From Oligoflexia bacterium (GTDB lineage: Bacteria > Bdellovibrionota > UBA1018), in assembly GCA_903895855.1 (NCBI GenBank), contig CAITVN010000215.1, positions 1 through 64,000 of the forward strand: a stretch of DNA of 64,000 nucleotides. The letters run 5' to 3'. The translations under genes and the position numbers were made by a program. The notes beneath the pieces were generated by a model that was not told the DNA's origin, made no database searches, and worked only from the letters and a program-made list of their open reading frames with translations. Numbering within the stretch: position 1 is the first letter of the stretch; each line of letters begins with the position of its first letter. This document shows, piece after piece, positions 59,724 through 64,000 of this stretch.

Positions 59724-61355
59724 CTAAAGCCCAGAAACTCCACGATATTCACCAAATACTTCACCAAGTACCGACGAAATTTCACCGAGGGTTGCCCCTC
59801 CGGCTTCAACCGCCTGAATGATCAATCCTTGAAGATTCGCAGCTCCCTGGGCACCCTCTTTTAATGCTTTAAGACTTCTCACATTCTCTGTTTGATTGCG
59901 GTTACTTCTGTAGGCTTGTACTCTCAAGATCGCCTCTTTCTCTACTAATGGAGATACCCTCAGAATTTCTCGAGCTTCTTTACTCTTATTTTCGTTCTCT
60001 GAAGAGTCGAAACAATTAACTCCAACAGCCGCTAACTCGCCAGACTCGATTTTTCGCTGATCAGAATAAGCCGAGGCCAATATCTCACCTTGAATGTAAC
60101 CCTGCTCTATACAAGCGACGGTGCCACCCCTTTTTTCAATCTCATCGAGATATTTCCAAGTTCTTGCCTCAATCTCGTCGGTAAGGCTTTCAACAAACCA
60201 GGAGCCTCCGAGGGGATCAACCGTTGATACGACATTTGATTCAAAAGCGATGATCTGCTGAGTTCTCAGCGCTGTTCTTGCTGACGATTCAGTGGGTAAA
60301 GCGAGTGCCTCATCTAGCGAATTAGTGTGCAGCGACTGTGTACCACCCAATACTGACGCGAGCGCTTGAAGAGTCACTCTCACGACATTATTTTCTGGCT
60401 GCTGCGCAGTCAGAGTCGACCCTGCGGTTTGCGCATGAAATCGCAACAAAAGGCTGCGCTCATTTTGAGCTCCGAATCGCTCTTTCATTATTTTTGCCCA
60501 CATTCTTCTTGCGGCCCTGAACTTCGCTATTTCTTCAAAAAAATCATTGTGCACATTGAAGAAAAATGAAAGCTGACCGGCAAATTCGTCAATATTTAAT
60601 CCTAATCGAATCGCCTCAGAAACATAGGTAAGTGCGTTTGCAAAAGTAAACGCAAGTTCTTGAACGGCGGTCGCTCCGGCCTCTCGGATGTGGTACCCAG
60701 AAATACTGATCGGATTCCACTTCGAAGCGTTCTTCGAACACCAATCGAACATATCGGTCGTAAGCCTGAGAGAACCCTGGGCAGGATAAATATAATTTCC
60801 TCTGGCCACATATTCTTTCAAGATATCATTTTGAACGGTGCCTCTCAGATCTTGTGACTTGACTCCTTGCTCTTTCGCAAGCTCAACGTAAAAAGCAAGA
60901 AGCGTGCTGGCTGTTGCATTGATAGTCATTGAAGTAGATACTTTGCTCAAATCGATTCCTGAAAAGAGGACTCGCATTTCGTCAAGTGTCGAAACGGACA
61001 CTCCAACTTTTCCAACTTCACCTCTTGCTCTCGGGTGATCAGGATCAAGACCCAACTGGGTTGGCAAATCAAAAGCTACCGAAAGCCCCATCGTTCCTTG
61101 CTTCAACAAATAATGGTAGCGCCTGTTCGACTCAGCGGCACTCCCAAATCCAGCGTATTGGCGCATAGTCCAAAGCCTGCCCAAATACATGTCTTTTTGA
61201 ATACCGCGAGTGAACGGATACGAGCCGGGCTCGCCTACTCGGTCAACTAACGAGCCTTTCAAATCTTTTTCACCGTAAACAGAGTTTATCTCTATTCCAG
61301 AACGGGTGGTTTTAGCATCTCCATTCCCAGCCTTGAATTTCCTAGTCTTCTCCAT
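59724..61355 (-). CDS. methylmalonyl-CoA mutase catalytic subunit without B12 domain
   Basis: A 543-residue TIM-barrel subunit of methylmalonyl-CoA mutase, which interconverts methylmalonyl-CoA and succinyl-CoA. Blocks include [48 protein letters not shown] and [12 protein letters not shown]. The Tyr of RQYAGF and the Arg of SLRL agree with mutase specificity for methylmalonyl-CoA rather than isobutyryl-CoA (family knowledge). It ends before any cobalamin-binding DxHxxG motif, so a separate small B12 subunit must exist outside the window. It lies 16 nt after the biotin-carrier gene in an apparent propionyl-CoA operon. Confidence 0.92.
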   Translation of the reverse strand: MEKTRKFKAGNGDAKTTRSGIEINSVYGEKDLKGSLVDRVGEPGSYPFTRGIQKDMYLGRLWTMRQYAGFGSAAESNRRYHYLLKQGTMGLSVAFDLPTQLGLDPDHPRARGEVGKVGVSVSTLDEMRVLFSGIDLSKVSTSMTINATASTLLAFYVELAKEQGVKSQDLRGTVQNDILKEYVARGNYIYPAQGSLRLTTDMFDWCSKNASKWNPISISGYHIREAGATAVQELAFTFANALTYVSEAIRLGLNIDEFAGQLSFFFNVHNDFFEEIAKFRAARRMWAKIMKERFGAQNERSLLLRFHAQTAGSTLTAQQPENNVVRVTLQALASVLGGTQSLHTNSLDEALALPTESSARTALRTQQIIAFESNVVSTVDPLGGSWFVESLTDEIEARTWKYLDEIEKRGGTVACIEQGYIQGEILASAYSDQRKIESGELAAVGVNCFDSSENENKSKEAREILRVSPLVEKEAILRVQAYRSNRNQTENVRSLKALKEGAQGAANLQGLIIQAVEAGGATLGEISSVLGEVFGEYRGVSGL

Positions 61356-61371
61356 TTTTTTGGATTTCCTT

Positions 61372-61965
61372 TTACTCGATAAAAATCAATTCAGTGCCAG
61401 TTTCAACAGCTTGCAGCTCAGTAACCGCAATTTTTTTTATCTGACCGTTTGCGGGCGATCGAATCTCATTTTCCATTTTCATCGCCTCCATTACCACCAA
61501 CGGCTGATCTTTTACGACCTGCGAACCCAACTGAACTAATATTTTAACAATTTTTCCTGGCATCTGAGACTTGATCTTGTAACCTTTTTTTCTAGCCGCC
61601 TGCGCACCCAGTACATCAGTAGAGCCACTGTGAGGGCTGAGATTTTTCCAATGTCCCTGGCGCCCTCGCGCAATCAATTCATAATTAGTCTGATTCTCAT
61701 CACTTTCAGATCGACGAACATCATACCCGAAAGTTTGATTGCCTGTACTATTCTCAAAAGTAATTCCGTGTTCATCGCGCACCCACTTCAAGGTGGCAGC
61801 CCAGGACGATTCAGCGCGAACCATTGAACCTTCAGAGTTACCTTTAACCTGTTTGATTAAGACCTCTACCTCACCAGAAACCCCATGTGGAATTTGATAA
61901 AAATCGATTTGAAAGTTTCCAATAACAGAAGTGCTCAATACTCGGCGTGAATTCAATGGCTTCAT
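61372..61965 (-). CDS. biotin carboxyl carrier protein of propionyl-CoA carboxylase
   Basis: A 197-residue protein. The C-terminal biotinyl domain starts at [20 protein letters not shown] and carries the biotin attachment motif [11 protein letters not shown]. The N-terminal 100 residues are of the kind that connect biotin-carboxylase and carrier parts in PCC alpha chains. The ATG at 61965 overlaps the carboxylase stop (ATGA), so the frame extension to 62001 is rejected. With the biotin carboxylase it represents a PCC alpha subunit split into two polypeptides. Confidence 0.9.
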   Translation of the reverse strand: MKPLNSRRVLSTSVIGNFQIDFYQIPHGVSGEVEVLIKQVKGNSEGSMVRAESSWAATLKWVRDEHGITFENSTGNQTFGYDVRRSESDENQTNYELIARGRQGHWKNLSPHSGSTDVLGAQAARKKGYKIKSQMPGKIVKILVQLGSQVVKDQPLVVMEAMKMENEIRSPANGQIKKIAVTELQAVETGTELIFIE

Positions 61966-63533
61966 AAACCAACCCCTTCGCGTTTCGCGGTCGCAGACCA
62001 AACTTTGCGATGGGTAGCCGCCGGCCCCACGCTTTCACCTGCCGCCAAAGAAGGGCCCTGGCTCTGTTTACTCAAAAGATCCAAAACAGCGACGGCCAAT
62101 ACTTCATGGGGCGTCAGCGGAGACGACGAATCAGAGGTTAACTCTGGACTATCCGATATCAAATTAGTTGTGGTATTTCCGGAGATCACATCTTCGTGCC
62201 TTGATAAACGCTTCAAAAATTCAAGATTGGTTCCTAAAGACCCTTTAACCTTTGCGGTAGTACTTTTAGGCGGCTCGACTCGGGTTTCATCGAGGGCCAC
62301 ACGCATTCGATTGACAGCATCGCTACGGGTTGAACCCCAGGTAGAAATTTTTGCGATCATCGGATCATAGTGAACGCTTACCTCACCAGCACCGGTAAAC
62401 GCAGTATCAACTCGAACAAAAGGACCCGATGGAAATTGTATCGCGCCAATTGGCCCGGGCGCAGGCAAAAACCTCTTCGAATCTTCGGCATACAAGCGAA
62501 CCTCAAGAGCTGATCCTCGACGACTACAACCGCCGTCAGCCTCGAGTTCTTGCTTTTTCGGCATTTTCCAAACACCTTGAGCCAACTCAATTTGCCACTT
62601 CACCAAATCAACTCCGGTTACCCACTCGGTGACCGGATGTTCAACCTGCAATCGTGTATTCATTTCCAAGAAGTAGAAATTTCCAGCTTCATCTGCAACA
62701 AACTCTAGCGTTCCAGCCCCGGCGTATCGAATGTGTGAGGTGATTTTGAGTGCTGTCTCATACATTTTTAATCGCAAATCCAGAAATCTAAGCATCAATG
62801 GCGAAGGCGACTCTTCCCAGACTTTTTGATGCCGTCTCTGAATTGAACACTCTCGTTCACCCAAGTGCAGGGCTCCACCTTTTCCATCACCAAACACCTG
62901 AATTTCGACATGGTGAGGATTCAAAATCAATTTCTCAACGTACATCGACCCATCGCCAAATGCATTGAGCGCTTCACGACTCGCACCCTCGAATGCTGCT
63001 GCAAGGTCTTTCGGGCCGTCAACCCGTCTCATTCCCTTGCCACCCCCACCCGCAGACGCTTTCAATAAAACCGGAAACCCAATTTGCTCGGCGACCTTTA
63101 GCGCCTCTGGAGCACCAGAAACCGCACCAGGCGAGCCCGGAACTCGCGACAAATTCAGAGAGTCTACTGTTTGTCGGGCCCGAATCTTATCGCCCATGAC
63201 CTCCATGCTCTCGGCAGAGGGCCCAATAAATACCAACCCCGCTTTTTCACAAACCCGCACAAACTCGGCTCGCTCACTCAAGAACCCATATCCAGGGTGA
63301 ACATAGCGGGCACCTGTTTTTCTTGCTGCTTCAATAATTTTGTCGATATTCAAGTAGCTGTCTTTCGGTGAGACGCCGCCCAGAGCAACCGAGAAGTTCA
63401 TCGCCTTGACATGTTCAGAAAAACGGTCAGCATCAGAAAAAACTCCGACCGTCTCAAGGCCCATCGCGCGACAAGTTCTCGCCACACGAATGGCAATTTC
63501 ACCACGATTTGCAATCAATACTTTTTCACTCAT
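61962..63533 (-). CDS. biotin carboxylase subunit (propionyl/acetyl-CoA carboxylase)
   Basis: A 523-residue ATP-grasp enzyme that carboxylates biotin. It shows the family start [34 protein letters not shown], the nucleotide loop [43 protein letters not shown] and [17 protein letters not shown]. It is longer than AccC (about 450) because of a C-terminal extension that probably contacts the carrier or the beta subunit. The start overlaps the pccB stop by 4 nt and the stop overlaps the carrier start. The propionyl-CoA assignment rests on the mutase gene downstream. Confidence 0.93.
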   Translation of the reverse strand: MSEKVLIANRGEIAIRVARTCRAMGLETVGVFSDADRFSEHVKAMNFSVALGGVSPKDSYLNIDKIIEAARKTGARYVHPGYGFLSERAEFVRVCEKAGLVFIGPSAESMEVMGDKIRARQTVDSLNLSRVPGSPGAVSGAPEALKVAEQIGFPVLLKASAGGGGKGMRRVDGPKDLAAAFEGASREALNAFGDGSMYVEKLILNPHHVEIQVFGDGKGGALHLGERECSIQRRHQKVWEESPSPLMLRFLDLRLKMYETALKITSHIRYAGAGTLEFVADEAGNFYFLEMNTRLQVEHPVTEWVTGVDLVKWQIELAQGVWKMPKKQELEADGGCSRRGSALEVRLYAEDSKRFLPAPGPIGAIQFPSGPFVRVDTAFTGAGEVSVHYDPMIAKISTWGSTRSDAVNRMRVALDETRVEPPKSTTAKVKGSLGTNLEFLKRLSRHEDVISGNTTTNLISDSPELTSDSSSPLTPHEVLAVAVLDLLSKQSQGPSLAAGESVGPAATHRKVWSATAKREGVGL

Positions 63534-64000
63534 AGTGGAATATTTCCATGTTTGCGAGAAGGGCGCTTCTCTCGTTTTCCTTCAAGCGCCTCTAGGCACA
63601 TCGCCAACCGCCGCCTCGTGTCTTCGGGTTTTATCACCTCGTCAATGTACCCTAATTCAGCCGCTTTATAGGGATTCGCAAACGTTTCTTTGTATTGTTC
63701 GAGCAGGCGACTTCGCTCTTCTTGAAGCTTCTCCTTCTTTTCGGCCTCTGCCAGTTCCTTACGATACAATATATTAATAGCACCCTCTGGGCCCATGACA
63801 GCAATTTCGGCTGTTGGATATGCGAAATTAAAATCAGCCCTAATGTGTTTGGACGACATCACATCATAAGCGCCCCCATAGGCTTTACGAGTAATCACCG
63901 TCAACTTCGGCACAGTGGCCTCTGAAAATGCATAAAGCAATTTTGCTCCATGCTTGATGATGCCTCCATACTCCTGAGCCACTCCTGGCAAAAACCCAGG
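63530..64000 (-). CDS. pccB: propionyl-CoA carboxylase beta subunit (partial, cut by window end)
   Basis: The C-terminal 156 residues of a carboxyltransferase beta subunit; the N-terminal part lies beyond position 64000. It begins at [20 protein letters not shown] and continues with [40 protein letters not shown] and [15 protein letters not shown], all standard for PCCB and related acyl-CoA carboxylases. It transfers CO2 from biotin to propionyl-CoA. Its stop overlaps the start of the biotin carboxylase gene (ATGA). Enzyme type is firm; preference for propionyl over acetyl-CoA is inferred from the mutase gene. Confidence 0.92.
   Translation of the reverse strand, partial: PGFLPGVAQEYGGIIKHGAKLLYAFSEATVPKLTVITRKAYGGAYDVMSSKHIRADFNFAYPTAEIAVMGPEGAINILYRKELAEAEKKEKLQEERSRLLEQYKETFANPYKAAELGYIDEVIKPEDTRRRLAMCLEALEGKREKRPSRKHGNIPL

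Noticed and set aside
1..64000. tRNA, rRNA, CRISPR array, insertion sequence or prophage
   Set aside because: I looked through the intergenic gaps, all of which are below 300 nt, and saw no tRNA-like cloverleaf, direct-repeat array, transposase or terminal repeats.

Overview
The window reads as chromosomal DNA of a Gram-negative, predator-type bacterium of the Bdellovibrionota (Bdellovibrionales-like). This is inference from gene content: a membrane H+-pyrophosphatase, many lipoproteins and beta-barrel-like exported proteins, two sigma-54 activators, GatCAB, DksA and Lon, small HAMP and CheY-type proteins, and a Tad (Flp) pilus locus accompanied by FHA-domain proteins. G+C looks moderate by eye and was not computed. 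I see no rRNA, tRNA, CRISPR array, transposase or prophage; the DNA is gene-dense and almost all of it is assigned below.

Layout. 0.3-4.9 kb: a C11 (clostripain-type) protease gene lies between two sigma-54-dependent activators, one preceded by a good sigma-54 promoter. 5.0-7.5 kb: proton-pumping pyrophosphatase. 7.6-10.2 kb: exported protein, a Cys/His-rich small protein and a NamZ-type exo-N-acetylmuramidase. 10.2-14.8 kb: a ymdB/zapA-like cluster, small coiled-coil and MgtE/FliG-like genes and an EamA transporter. 15.6-27.7 kb: a long leftward run that carries glmU, glmS, a ClC-type channel, pcrA, gatC, gatA, gatB, a lipoprotein and a Ppx/GppA phosphatase with very small gaps or ATGA overlaps. 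27.8-31.9 kb: envelope proteins (lipoprotein, beta-barrel, TolC-like, HAMP protein). 32.0-38.2 kb: dksA, lon, a pair of CNNM/CorC transporters and a small secreted protein, with clear promoters and terminators. 38.2-39.5 kb: CheY-like and CheX-like proteins.

39.6-56.9 kb, all leftward, is the centrepiece: tadC, DUF192, an FHA-sensor-PAS protein, an FHA-TPR protein, a double-FHA-TPR protein, a degenerate PP2C-like protein, two Flp pilins, prepilin peptidase, three TadE/Flp-like pseudopilins, cpaB, the CpaC secretin, a single protein joining CpaE/TadZ to the CpaF/TadA motor, tadB, then an RHS/YD-repeat secreted protein and a small exported protein. The combination suggests a Tad pilus under phosphothreonine-reading (FHA) control, analogous to Fha/PppA/PpkA control of type VI secretion. 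No kinase is present in the window.

57.0-64.0 kb: an exported protein, NagZ, another exported protein, and a propionyl-CoA to succinyl-CoA operon (propionyl-CoA carboxylase beta subunit cut by the window end, separate biotin carboxylase and biotin carrier proteins, methylmalonyl-CoA mutase catalytic chain without its B12 domain). NamZ and NagZ together would release MurNAc and GlcNAc from peptidoglycan, and GlmS/GlmU rebuild UDP-GlcNAc.
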